Shown: in pieces, positions 1 through 8,796 of the stretch | Numbering within the stretch: the first letter of the stretch is position 1 | Layout of the letters: every line of letters begins with the position of its first letter | NCBI GenBank assembly: GCA_022711435.1 | Contig: JAKLFB010000025.1 | Span: forward strand, 1-64,000 | Direction: 5' to 3' | From: Verrucomicrobiota bacterium | GTDB taxonomy: Bacteria > Verrucomicrobiota > Verrucomicrobiia > Limisphaerales > UBA1319 | Length of the DNA: 64,000 nt | Notes under the pieces: generated by a model | What the model saw: the letters and a program-made list of their open reading frames with translations, nothing else | What the model was told of the DNA's origin: nothing | The model's database searches: none | Translations under genes and position numbers: made by a program

Positions 1-406
1 CCGTCAGTTGGGCCAGCGTGATCGCCACCGCCGCCTCGCTGTAGCTCAGGCCGCTGATCGCGCCCGTGTCGCAGCCCTCGATCGTCGCGTCCGCCGGCGC
101 CGTCGCCACCGGCGGCGTCGTGTCGTCAATGGTGATCAACTGCACGTCGTCGTCCACGTTGCCGCAGGTGTCCACCACCGTGAAGGTCCGCGTCACCACC
201 GTCGGGCAGGTCCCGCTCGGGCTGTCGATGTAGCTGATCGACTGGATCCCGCAGTTGTCGGTCGCGTTGCCGCCCGCACCCGTCAGTTGGGCCAGCGTGA
301 TCGCCACCGCCGCCTCGCTGTAGCTCAGGCCGCTGATCGCGCCCGTGTCGCAGCCCTCGATCGTCGCGTCCGCCGGCGCCGTCGCCACCGGCGGCGTCGT
401 GTCGTC
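1..406. repeat. Exact 127-bp direct repeat, period 279 bp, inside the HYR-like gene
   Basis: Bases 1-127 recur identically at 280-406, giving a 279-bp period, which is exactly 93 codons. The repeats encode successive HYR-like modules in the minus-strand gene. Identity at DNA level, not only at protein level, indicates recent duplication or gene conversion, and the array probably continues beyond base 1. Confidence 0.9.
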
Positions 407-2077
407 CACGTTGATCGTCTGGGCGCAGGTGGCGGGATCGATACCTTCCATTTCGATGCTGAACTGCCGCAGAACGGTGATTGGGCAGCTACCCGATCTA
501 CTGTCTTGATAATAATACGAATAAGCGGTGTCGTCACCGCACACAGATTCCGCTCCCGCTGAGGTAAACTCCGCGTATGTGATTTCTACCTTGGTTTCCG
601 AATAAGGGAGGCCAGTCTCCCCTTCCAACACGCCGATATCACACCCCTCCAGATTCAGCGTATCAGGACAGTTTATCCCAAACCCAGTGATGGTAACAAC
701 ATACGTGCAATCAGCAACACAGTCATTCAACGTATACGTGTACGTAATTGTATATTCGCCCTCATGAGTCACATCCAAGTGGTAGGCGTCCCCAACCTTT
801 GACACTCCGGTTCCGCTATAAACACCGACACCGCCGGTCGGGGTGCCAGACCCACCGGTTAACAACAGAGGGGTCGCACTCGGGCATGTTGCGAAGTCAC
901 TCGGGCACGTTGCAGTTGGCTGCTGGTATACAATTATTGAAAAGTAGCACACGTCGGAGCATCCGTTGAATGTATACACGTAGGAGAGATTTATCGGAGT
1001 TCCTAAGGGTGCGATTGAGGGGTCGAATGTTGCGATTTCAGCACCGATTTGTAGGGTAGAATACCCGCCGCCGAGATAGTAGTACGTTCCCATTCCGCCC
1101 GCTGGGGTCGCAACGATGTTGAACTCAGTGGCGAGTGTAAATGGGGCGTCCGTACTGCAATACGAGGTCTTGGCAGGCGGACAATTTTCGGTGATTCTTG
1201 GCAGCTGCAGACTTAAAGACGCTGTCCCATACGCGCTATAATAGTCGTAGACGGTAAGTGTAACGGTAAATGTGGCGCCTGACGTGGTATCGTAAGTATG
1301 AGTCACAGTTGGACTGGTACTTGAGTGGTTCGCGCCGTCGCCGAAGTCCCATACATACAACTGGTAAGGCGAATCTCCACCGGTAGCACTACCCGTGAAG
1401 GACACTGTAATGCTGTTATCAGTATTAGCAACGCAGGTATAGGCAATATCGGGAATTACTATGGAATAGATAAAGGCGGTGTTTTCATTGCATTTTGATG
1501 ACGAGTACTGGCCACATGTAGTCGTATTTGCGCAGGTGGCGTTGCTGGCGGTTTCCCAGCCTATCCAGACATTGCGAATGGTATAGATTGCATCACAGTC
1601 CACAAGAACAGGGCTGTTGATGTCGCTGAGCATTATGGATGAGAGACCCGCCGGCATACTGTTAACGCAGTTCATCGCTGAGTATTGGTAGACTGCGCCT
1701 GAACCGTCGTCTTTGAACACCTCGTAGTAGACTCGAACAGCATAACGCTCGGTGCTTGCCTCGAAGGTTGCCCACAGGTACATAGCAGTGGTGCCGGGGC
1801 ATGTTGGATTCAGGGGGTTCCCGTACACATCGGCAACATATATGCGTGTTATGTTGACATCGTTTGCGGTGCACACGGTTCCCAATGTGCAGCCGTCTCC
1901 AAAGTAGCATTCCGGAGACCAAAGGTCGTTTTTTAGATTGGCGACGGGCACGGTGCAACCGCGGTCGGTTTGTGCGATCGCGGAGTGTGATGGCCTACCA
2001 AGGATGAAGACGAGAATCGTGAGCGCAATAACGCTGGCAAGCGGACTTGATGCGCAGATGGTGTGCTTATGTTTCAT
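1..2077 (-). CDS. Secreted PKD/HYR-like repeat protein, 5' part (runs off window)
   Basis: An open frame starts at the ATG complementary to 2075-2077 and stays open to base 1, about 692 residues, with no stop inside the window. The N-terminus has a basic start and a hydrophobic stretch ending near SAIAQT, a probable signal peptide. A PKD domain is recognisable by the motif WDFGDG followed by VTHTY. After it come cysteine-rich modules with segments such as GTYYYLGGGY and TYTLNDCVADCTY. Nearest base 1 are HYR-like modules of 93 residues containing DDTTPPVATAPADATIEGCD and ATDNCGIQSISY. The family is typical of very large cell-surface or exported adhesin-like proteins in Bacteroidota and PVC bacteria. 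The part upstream of about base 540 is visibly poorer in GC than the repeats and the rest of the window, which suggests a composite or recently acquired gene. The true function and C-terminal sorting signal lie outside the window. Confidence 0.8.
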   Translation of the reverse strand, partial: MKHKHTICASSPLASVIALTILVFILGRPSHSAIAQTDRGCTVPVANLKNDLWSPECYFGDGCTLGTVCTANDVNITRIYVADVYGNPLNPTCPGTTAMYLWATFEASTERYAVRVYYEVFKDDGSGAVYQYSAMNCVNSMPAGLSSIMLSDINSPVLVDCDAIYTIRNVWIGWETASNATCANTTTCGQYSSSKCNENTAFIYSIVIPDIAYTCVANTDNSITVSFTGSATGGDSPYQLYVWDFGDGANHSSTSPTVTHTYDTTSGATFTVTLTVYDYYSAYGTASLSLQLPRITENCPPAKTSYCSTDAPFTLATEFNIVATPAGGMGTYYYLGGGYSTLQIGAEIATFDPSIAPLGTPINLSYVYTFNGCSDVCYFSIIVYQQPTATCPSDFATCPSATPLLLTGGSGTPTGGVGVYSGTGVSKVGDAYHLDVTHEGEYTITYTYTLNDCVADCTYVVTITGFGINCPDTLNLEGCDIGVLEGETGLPYSETKVEITYAEFTSAGAESVCGDDTAYSYYYQDSRSGSCPITVLRQFSIEMEGIDPATCAQTINVDDTTPPVATAPADATIEGCDTGAISGLSYSEAAVAITLAQLTGAGGNATDNCGIQSISYIDSPSGTCPTVVTRTFTVVDTCGNVDDDVQLITIDDTTPPVATAPADATIEGCDTGAISGLSYSEAAVAITLAQLT

Positions 2078-2894
2078 AACTGTCGGCGGCCTTGGGTGAT
2101 GCGGGTGATGTGTCAAGAAAGGGGCGCTCAGGTGACATTTAGCGTAAGATCGAAACAGGCCGGCAACAGGCGAGTCCGAAACGCCCTTGTGGCGATTGCC
2201 ACGGCGAGCTGGGTAGAGGAAGCGGCGGGTCGGCATCCCAGGCCGGCGCGCGCAGGCCGTTGGCGTGCAGCCGGTCTAGGTGCACCGTGGCGGTTTTACC
2301 GGGCTGGGACCCGGGGCCTGTGAGGTTTGCGTTGCTGTGAAGCGGGTTTTCGGGTCTGCCAGTGGTGAAGTTAGCCTCGATCCTCTCCCTGACTTTTCGC
2401 CGGCTGATCTGCAGCGGCAGGCAAGGGCTGACGTCAAATGGGGGCACCCGCAGCGCAAATGCCGTGTCGCCCGGATCGAGCGAGAATGGCCGCACGGGAT
2501 CAAGATCGACCGCCGACAATCCCACGCCTGATGCGCGGCTGAACCTGTCGGATGGTTTGACGGATTGCACCTGTTGGCCCAAAAAGGCAACTGGATGGGA
2601 TCTGCTGGCCGCACCGAGACTGCCCGTAATACAACAAATGGCATGCATGATGCCGTGTCCCGATTATAAAAATGCCCTGTCCCGATTAATAACGCTTTGT
2701 ACCGCTTTACGTAATCTATGCGGAAGGCGACACTCATTGGAATGCGTACATCTACGTATTTTGATGCGAAACACTACGTATTCTTGAGGCCTCCAGCATG
2801 ATTCGGCAGGTACCGGTCTGGACGTCGATCCGAAGTGCCAACCGGCAAGGTCGACCTTTTCGAGGTAGACCTGGATGCCGGTCCGGTTGGTGAA
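2078..2894. other. Intergenic region without a supported gene
   Basis: Several short open frames exist on both strands, but none shows recognisable domains or a convincing start. The only structure seen is a tandem repeat at 2650-2692. The region separates the PKD/HYR gene from an area of decayed genes, so it is probably a junction left by past insertions and deletions. Confidence 0.6.
2650..2692. repeat. Two tandem copies of a 21-bp TGTCCCGATTA-containing unit
   Basis: The units at 2650-2670 and 2672-2692 both read ATGCC, then G or C, then TGTCCCGATTA, followed by an A/T-rich tail. Tandem transposase-binding repeats at the ends of IS21-like or IS481-like elements look like this, so it may be a solo end of a lost insertion sequence. 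No transposase gene is adjacent. This is an inference from the pattern. Confidence 0.45.
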
Positions 2895-3542
2895 CTATTC
2901 CAGATTCCATTCCATTCCAACACCTTCCAAGGCGGGGATCACGCTCAGATCGTCGAGCATGGCGGGCCGGAGCTCCAGAGGATTTCGACGCGACTCCCTT
3001 TCTCCCAGACGGCCCAATCCCTTGACCATCAACGCACGCGTCGCCAAATCCAGCCTTAGGGTCTGTGCAAAAATTACTTCCGATTTTGGCGGGAGCGCCG
3101 CCGGGCCAGATGCGAGGCGCAAGGGAGGGAGTGTATCCCCCTGCGATACTCGACCGACCGAGCCACGAAGCCGATGGCCCGGCGCCGCCCCGCCCCTGCG
3201 GGCTGGGGGCCTTGGGCGCGCTGGCTGTGTTGCTCCTCGCTCACAGACCGCGCGGGTATGCTCGCTCGTCGCGCCTTGCCAGCCCGCCCAATCCCCTCCA
3301 GCAAAATCGGAATTAATTTTTGCACAGACCCTTAGCTGATGCATGATCCAACGAAAACCATGGACCAGGTCCGCCCTCCCAAGCCGCGTGATCGATTGGC
3401 CATGCCGGACCAGCGCGCATGCAATGGTCGTGTAATACATGCCACGAGCCAAGTCACGCGGCAGACATTTCACCTTGCTGACCAGATGCGCCTTGGCGAA
3501 ATCCTTGACCACCAGCAGCCACTTGATCGATAACGACGACAC
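2895..3542 (-). pseudogene. Uncharacterised gene interrupted in frame by a MITE
   Basis: The minus-strand open frame has two host parts separated by about 92 codons of a mobile element (3059-3331 plus a TTA duplication). The upstream part begins with SSLSIKWLLVVKDFAKAH and contains CALVRHGQSITRLGRADL. The downstream part begins with DLATRALMVKGLGRLGERE and ends at WNLE. Removing the element plus one TTA restores one continuous frame. Because 276 bp is divisible by three, the frame stays open through the insertion. I do not recognise the family with confidence. The product is probably inactive, although an insertion-bearing protein could in principle be made. Confidence 0.45.
3059..3331. mobile_element. 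MITE-like element, full copy 1 (273 bp)
   Basis: The element begins GGGTCTGTGCAAAAATTA and ends with the inverted complement TAATTTTTGCACAGACCC. The terminal inverted repeats extend to about 30 bp (through TTCCGATTTTG) with one mismatch. It is flanked by TTA on both sides (3056-3058 and 3332-3334), which fits a 3-bp duplication or a TA-type target. The interior is GC-rich and itself imperfectly palindromic, so the transcript could fold into a long hairpin. It encodes no transposase. A second full copy lies at 58495-58766 and a decayed right half at 12811-12897. Confidence 0.85.
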
Positions 3543-3625
3543 ACCGATCAGGGTGCCTCCGATCGCTGCACCTTAAGCATCTTGATCTCGAGGATGCCGA
3601 ACTTCTTGACTTTTGAGTTTTGGTA

Positions 3626-3883
3626 TTAAGGCATCTTCTCGATCTGGTCTTTCACCTTTTGGAGCTGTTGCTGGTTGGCGGGAGGCGCTTTCCCAATCGC
3701 CTGCAGGAGGTGGTCCAGGGCGGATTGTCTATTTCCTGGGACGCGATACACGTCAGCCAGCCGTTCATCGACCTGCCAGATGTCTTTCATCGAAAGCGTC
3801 TTGCGGGCCGCCTCATAACAGCGCAGCGCCAGCTCGCCCTCGCCGATCTCCAGACACAGCTTGCCCGCAGCGTTGTGGTGGTT
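3626..3883 (-). pseudogene. C-terminal fragment of a TPR protein
   Basis: Reading the minus strand, a frame is open from 3883 to a TAA stop at 3626-3628, about 85 residues. It contains TPR-like helices such as GEGELALRCYEAARKTLSMK and ERLADVYRVPGNRQSALDHL, and ends QLQKVKDQIEKMP. There is an in-frame stop just upstream (3884-3886) and no start codon or N-terminus. This is best read as the tail of a larger tetratricopeptide protein left after a deletion. It abuts another gene fragment at 3946-4233. Confidence 0.55.
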
Positions 3884-3945
3884 TTAACCCCCCTGGTAGC
3901 GCCCATGCCCAGCTCCTCTGAAAAGCAATTTCCTACCAGTACCAG

Positions 3946-4233
3946 TCAGGGATGGCCGGCCGAGTTGAACAAGCACAGCGTAACCCCGTCCCAATGGAGC
4001 GGGCTGTTGCAGTCGGTTTCGCCGGGTGGGGCGGCGAGCCGGTTGGCACCGGGGAACCTCACCACGGAGGCTGGGCGCAAGATCGCCCTCGGAAGCCCCG
4101 CCGCCGACCGGCAGGCATGACGGAAGCTGCAACCCGTTACGAGGGCGCTCAAGCCGACGAGACGCAGGAAACGTCGTCGAGCGAGGCGCGGCTCAGACCC
4201 CTTGAACCCATAATCCTCATGAACAACTCCCAA
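3946..4233 (-). pseudogene. N-terminal fragment of a secreted glycosidase-like protein
   Basis: The 95-residue frame starts at 4233 and has an arginine-rich, twin-arginine or lipoprotein-like leader (RRRFLRLVGLSALVTGC). It then runs into ETDCNSPLHWDGVTLCLFNS followed by AGHP and a stop. In my recollection, NSP-HWDG-LY-FNS stretches occur near the N-terminus of beta-propeller glycoside hydrolases of the GH43/GH32 type, where the sequence would continue for several hundred residues. Here the frame ends abruptly and the next recognisable sequence is an unrelated TPR tail, so this is probably a truncated remnant. The family assignment is tentative. Confidence 0.4.
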
Positions 4234-4414
4234 AGCTTTCTCTCGCGCCTCGCTATCCAGAGCATCATCAGTCTAAAACGCCGGGTCAGGCCTGCCTGCG
4301 CCGCCGTGGCAGGTAGGCCTCACGCGGCAAGACTGCTGACGCTGCGTATGGAAGCCAAGCTTGGCGGAATCAACGACTTGCTTCCGTGATGGGCTCTCTG
4401 GCAACTTTAGGGCA

Positions 4415-6244
4415 TCATTCCTGCGGCAGAATCTCGGGCATCGTCAGCGCCACGCCTTCTCTTTGCAGAATCTCGAGCCGGCGCATGACCGAGGCCAAGG
4501 CTGCAGCACGCCGGGCGCCGAGGTTCTCCAGATAGGGCGCGGCCAGCTTCCACAGGGAATCCTGGCCGGCCGCGAGCCCGACGTGGCCCGTCTCATCTTT
4601 GCCGCCGGAAAGCTGCTCCAGCAACTGCTCCAGAAAACTCTTGGGCTCGGGCACGACACGCACGTCGTAGTCCGTGATCTTCGCCTGGTCCGCCGCGAAG
4701 GCGACCGCGTCGTTCATCGTCCCCAACCGGTCCACCAACCCCAGTTCCAGGGCCTGGATGCCCGTAAAAACCCGGCCGCCGGCCAGCTCATCCATCGGCT
4801 TTTTCAGACGGTCGCCCCGAATCTCGGTCACGTGGTTTTGAAACACGGCGTAGATCTCGTCCATGAAAAGCCGGATCCGCGCGCGCTCGCTTTCGGTGAA
4901 GACAGTGTCCGCCGAAAAGAGGCCAGCGTTCTGTCCGCGTTTGTACTCTTTGAATGTGATGCCCATCTTTTTCCACATCTCGGTGGTGGCGAGTTTCCCG
5001 GCCACCACGCCAATGGAGCCGGTCAGGGTCGTGGCATCGGCGAAAATGGTGTCGGCGCCGCAAGCGACATAATAGCCCCCGCTTCCGGCTACGTCGCCCA
5101 TGGACACCACGAAGGGCTTTTTAGCTTTCACCCGCCGGGTCGCGTCGAGAATGATCTCGCTAGCGGTGGCGGATCCTCCCGGCGAATCAATCCGCAACAC
5201 GACCGCCTGGATCGAATCATCGTCGGCCGCCTGGTCCAGTGCCTCCCGCACTTCGGTGCTGAACGCTCCGATGTTGCCTCCGAATGGGCTGGGCAGGCCT
5301 GTTCCAGTCATGATCGGGCCGCTCACATAGACGATACCGACAGCGGGCCTGGCGCCAGCCTTTTTCTGCGGGCCGCGCAGGAGGTCCCCCCAAATCTTGA
5401 TGAAGGCGAACGGAGAGGACCAATCCAGACCGGCTTGATCCTTGCGGCCGTATTTCTTCTCGAAGACCACCTCGTTGCCGTAGCGCTTCCGGAGCATCGC
5501 CTCAAAATCCTGGTGTTGCTCGACGGCATCGATCAAACCGGCGGCCTTGGCTTGCTCCGCGGTAAACAGGCCGGTGTCCAGCCAATCCCGCACTTGGGCG
5601 GCGTCCGCCTTTCGGCCCGTGGCGATCAGGTTGCTAAAGCTGGCGTACCAACTGTCCATCAACCAGTTCATCATTTCGTCGGCTTCGGGGCTTGGCTGCT
5701 CCCGCATGAACAACTCCGCCGCGCTCTTGTAGGCGCCTTCGGTCAGGAAATCCGGCTGGACACCGATCTTGTCCAACAGCCCGCGCACATGCAGCGAGCT
5801 GCCGCACAGGCCGGGGATCGCGATCAGACCGGTCGGCACGACGCTGATGCGCGAGGCCCCGCACGCCAGGACATACTGCGCCATCATGAGCGAACTGGCG
5901 TGGACGTGAAGCTCCTTGCCGCGGCGGCGAACCAGGGACATCGCGTCTCGCAGTTCCTCGACTTGTGCAGATCCCAGCGAAGCGCGTTCGGGCAGGATGA
6001 CCACCGCCTTGACAGCCGGATCATTTGCGGCTTTGTCCAGGCGCGCCACCAATTCTTTCAACGACATCCCACCAGGGCCCAACATCGGGAAAGGCTCCTC
6101 GACCGGCACCTCGGTGAGCATGCCGTCCAGCCGGAACACCGGGACGATGTGAGCCGGCGGCTCCGTCGATGCCGCCGGAGCGCGCACCCCGGTCAGCACT
6201 GTGATGAGTGCCAGGCACAGGATGCTAGGAATTTGTGTCTTCAT
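4415..6244 (-). CDS. sppA: Signal peptide peptidase SppA (67K type)
   Basis: The 609-residue protein has an N-terminal hydrophobic export/anchor segment and the two tandem S49 (ClpP-fold) domains of the long SppA type. The first domain carries the catalytic lysine in TEGAYKSAAE (Lys173). The second carries the nucleophilic serine in GDVAGSGGYY (Ser388), preceded by VVLRIDSPGGSATASE. Length and domain order match E. coli SppA (618 residues). The family cleaves remnant signal peptides in the inner membrane, facing the periplasm. It is transcribed in the same direction as the pectate-lyase-like gene upstream, with a 63-bp gap, so co-transcription is possible. Both catalytic residues are present, so it should be active. 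Confidence 0.93.
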   Translation of the reverse strand: MKTQIPSILCLALITVLTGVRAPAASTEPPAHIVPVFRLDGMLTEVPVEEPFPMLGPGGMSLKELVARLDKAANDPAVKAVVILPERASLGSAQVEELRDAMSLVRRRGKELHVHASSLMMAQYVLACGASRISVVPTGLIAIPGLCGSSLHVRGLLDKIGVQPDFLTEGAYKSAAELFMREQPSPEADEMMNWLMDSWYASFSNLIATGRKADAAQVRDWLDTGLFTAEQAKAAGLIDAVEQHQDFEAMLRKRYGNEVVFEKKYGRKDQAGLDWSSPFAFIKIWGDLLRGPQKKAGARPAVGIVYVSGPIMTGTGLPSPFGGNIGAFSTEVREALDQAADDDSIQAVVLRIDSPGGSATASEIILDATRRVKAKKPFVVSMGDVAGSGGYYVACGADTIFADATTLTGSIGVVAGKLATTEMWKKMGITFKEYKRGQNAGLFSADTVFTESERARIRLFMDEIYAVFQNHVTEIRGDRLKKPMDELAGGRVFTGIQALELGLVDRLGTMNDAVAFAADQAKITDYDVRVVPEPKSFLEQLLEQLSGGKDETGHVGLAAGQDSLWKLAAPYLENLGARRAAALASVMRRLEILQREGVALTMPEILPQE

Positions 6245-6307
6245 TGGATTGATTCAGGTTCGGATCCCACAACACAGAACTTCCCACATCCGGCTGTCAT
6301 TGGCAAT

Positions 6308-8017
6308 CTACGGCTGGCCGTAGAAAACCAGGTGGTCGTAGGTCCGGGAATCATCGCGTTTGATCTGGTGCGCCTCCAGCTTGCCGTTGTAGACACAGTG
6401 GAAAAAGGCGTGATCGAATCGCGGCGGCGGCAGCTCGGCGGCTTTGCCATGCAGGGCGGCCGCCAGGTGCAGCAGCGCCAGCGCCGCTTCGTCGCCGGTC
6501 CGGCCATACGAGTAACCCGCACGCGGAAACAGGCCGGTCGGGGCTTGCATCTGGAGCAGGTTATCGCCGACGCGGCAGGCCAGGTGGAGGAGCACGGGAT
6601 CCGGCGTGGCGCGGTGCAGTTCCAGCAAGGCATAGATGGTTGGCCAATCCTTGTGCGGTGTCTTCATGTCCAGCTTGCGTCCGCCCTCGGGCGCGCCCAG
6701 GTCGCCGAGGCTGAGCCGGTTGCCCAGTTCACGCACCATTTCCCAATGGGCCGGATCGCGCGTGATCCGCCAGGCGGCGGCATAGGTCCACAGAATCTGG
6801 CCGTCCGGCTTGAGGGGGGCGAACGATTCAGGAATGTAGTAGCCGCTCTTGGATTCCCGCCAGCGGATCGCCGTGCCATCGGTCATCCGCGCGACAAACT
6901 CACCGCGCTCGCTGTCGTAGCTGTGCCGCGCGTACGCCTTCAGGTCATCGGACGCCCACTGGATGAATTCGCGTCCCAGTTCGGCCCGCGTCCCGCCGGC
7001 GGCGATCAGATCCTCGGCCGCCTGCATCTGCGCCAGCGGCAACTGGTGGTAACGGCCGGTCTGGTGATACGTGGCGACGATCTTCGCCTCGTTGATGCCG
7101 GGGTGGACGTGGCCCAGCGCTTGTTGCGCACGGTCCAGCGTGCGATAGCTGAGCTGTCCGCCGCACAATCCTGTCCGCGAATCGCGACCTTCCTGCCAGC
7201 GGTGGACCAGCCGGCGCGCCCACATGAGCGCATCGTCGTTCCGGCCCAGCGTCCCCAGGGTGACAAACGAGTGCATCAGCGGCGCCGTCACGTTGACGAA
7301 GGAGAGGTTGTCCCCCGTGGCGGGGAAGGGAACCGCAATCCTGTCGTCGAAGGCGTGCTGCCAATCCGGCCGCATCGGGCGCGCGACGGCCGCGTGACGG
7401 TTATAGTCCAGGCGCGACCAATCCAGGATGTGGCCGGCCCAGATGCTTTCGATCAGGCGGCGTGTGGCATCGGGATGGACCCGCCACATCAACACATAGT
7501 GAGGCTGGTTGCTCTTGAGTTCGTGCGTGGTGGCGCCGCCCTGACCGACGGGCTGGTCGTGCTGCAAATCCCAGGCCAGGTGGCCGCCCCAATAGAGCAA
7601 TCCGCTGGGCGACACTAGGTGCTCCAGCGCGTAACCGGCGGCATCCTCAGCGGCCTGGCGGTACTTGGGATCGCCGGTCAGGCCGGTCAGGCCATCGAGC
7701 GCGCGCATCAGGGCCTGCTGGCTGGCGAAGTTGCTCAGCACCCACTCCTCGACGTTGCCTTGTCTGTCTTTGCCCTTCCAGACGGCGGGCGCCAGCGTTC
7801 CCGCGTGCAGGCCGTCGGCGAAAAGCGGCGTTCTTTGTTCGCCGAAATGGTCCCGCCCGTGCTCGAGGATGACGTCGGCGAAGCGCCGAACGCTTTGAAG
7901 GAACCGGTCGCTTGCCGGCGCCCCGCTGCCCTCCCCGGCCTGGGCCATCGAACCGGCCAAGCTCAGTGTCCACAGCCCCGCAAATGCCAGGCTGGAACGA
8001 AATGATCGGGTGTTCAT
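6308..8017 (-). CDS. Secreted pectate-lyase-like (alpha/alpha)-barrel protein
   Basis: The 569-residue protein has a cleavable signal peptide (hydrophobic segment ending SMAQA). The body is helical with conserved patches: RFADVILEHGRDHFG, PLFADGLHAGTL, WVLSNFASQQALMRALDGL, GLLYWGGHLAWDL and SIWAGHILDWSRLDYNRHA. These patches match, from memory, a family in Planctomycetes and Verrucomicrobia annotated as pectate lyase with an alpha/alpha-toroid fold. I infer a periplasmic role in polysaccharide breakdown; substrate and catalytic residues cannot be assigned from sequence alone. The next downstream gene is sppA. A sulfatase and a beta-helix protein nearby suggest a carbohydrate-use neighbourhood. 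Confidence 0.65.
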   Translation of the reverse strand: MNTRSFRSSLAFAGLWTLSLAGSMAQAGEGSGAPASDRFLQSVRRFADVILEHGRDHFGEQRTPLFADGLHAGTLAPAVWKGKDRQGNVEEWVLSNFASQQALMRALDGLTGLTGDPKYRQAAEDAAGYALEHLVSPSGLLYWGGHLAWDLQHDQPVGQGGATTHELKSNQPHYVLMWRVHPDATRRLIESIWAGHILDWSRLDYNRHAAVARPMRPDWQHAFDDRIAVPFPATGDNLSFVNVTAPLMHSFVTLGTLGRNDDALMWARRLVHRWQEGRDSRTGLCGGQLSYRTLDRAQQALGHVHPGINEAKIVATYHQTGRYHQLPLAQMQAAEDLIAAGGTRAELGREFIQWASDDLKAYARHSYDSERGEFVARMTDGTAIRWRESKSGYYIPESFAPLKPDGQILWTYAAAWRITRDPAHWEMVRELGNRLSLGDLGAPEGGRKLDMKTPHKDWPTIYALLELHRATPDPVLLHLACRVGDNLLQMQAPTGLFPRAGYSYGRTGDEAALALLHLAAALHGKAAELPPPRFDHAFFHCVYNGKLEAHQIKRDDSRTYDHLVFYGQP

Positions 8018-8358
8018 GTTGATTTTGCACGGACCCTACAGTCCACTGAAGATGAAATGCCGAAAGAGATGGCTGGGCTTCGGATCGCGCTCGGGCGGTG
8101 GACAGGGCCACTGCCCCATCGTTTCCCCGGTCCGAGAGTCCAAACGTTTTCGTCTCCGCTTCGATACCGTCATGTGATTCTGTTGCCCTCTTGGTAGTCT
8201 TTTTGTCAGCGCGTGTCACGCTTTCTGGCCGCCTTTGAGAACGAGGAGATTCCATTCTCGCATGCCATCGGCGATCATAGTCAATCGCCGACTTGCCTTG
8301 TCATTCTCCCTCCCACCCATTCATGGTGTGGGCCACACACAACAGCCGAGGCTGAAGG
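8018..8358. other. Intergenic region upstream of the pectate-lyase-like gene
   Basis: No supported gene is seen between the pectate-lyase-like start (8017) and the decayed frame beginning at 8359. The region should hold the promoter of the minus-strand gene, but I could not identify convincing -35/-10 boxes or a terminator. Confidence 0.4.
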
Positions 8359-8760
8359 ATGCGCCTGCGCGCAACCTGCTCGAAGGCGTGCTCAATCAGC
8401 CGCGATATGCGACCCATCCAACCGTCGTCGTTACCCGCTGCGGAACGCCCCTCCCTCACAACCAGAGCGGAGTTCAAGTCCGCCGGCCGCTTCGGCGAGC
8501 GGACCGCGGATTTCGTGCTTGATCCTGGCGTGAGGGTGCATCTGAACGCGCCAACCCTGGAGGAGATCCCCGGCGACATCGTGCGCATTGCGTTTCTCGA
8601 CAGCAACTACGACTTCGACGCCGCACGCGGCCACGCCACCAAGCTCGCCCGCTGGCTGCGGGATTCGGAGGCCCGGTTCCTGTGCGTTTTCGCGTACAAC
8701 GACGCGGTTGCGGCGGGAAACGACGATGACGTTCCGATGGCCACTCCAGGATGGCGAGCG
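8359..8760 (+). pseudogene. Hydrolase-like secreted protein remnant with an internal deletion
   Basis: Two recognisable parts lie in one open frame. The first, RFGERTADFVLDPGVRVHLN, continues to APTLEEIPGD. The second is RIAFLDSNYDFDAARGHATK followed by LARWLRDSEARFLCVFAYND. From memory, related full-length PVC proteins have a long alpha/beta-hydrolase-like segment with a GHSGGG-type nucleophile elbow between these parts, and it is absent here. The remainder of the C-terminus is also missing: after about base 8760 the frame only continues antisense to the sulfatase gene. I read this as a decayed gene with a large in-frame internal deletion. The exact start is uncertain. Confidence 0.5.
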
Positions 8761-8796
8761 TGTTTCTTAGCGAGTCGTTGCCTTCGCCGATCCACG

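Noticed and set aside
8..562. Plus-strand frame rich in Arg repeats
   Set aside because: Shadow of the HYR-like repeats; its repetition follows from the 279-bp period being divisible by three.
2139..2648. 169-codon minus-strand frame
   Set aside because: No domains, no ribosome binding site, and overlapping alternative frames of similar length on both strands.
4361..7618. 1085-codon open frame on the plus strand
   Set aside because: It is antisense to sppA and the pectate-lyase-like gene, which have clear motifs and signal peptides; the open frame is a side effect of GC-rich codon use.
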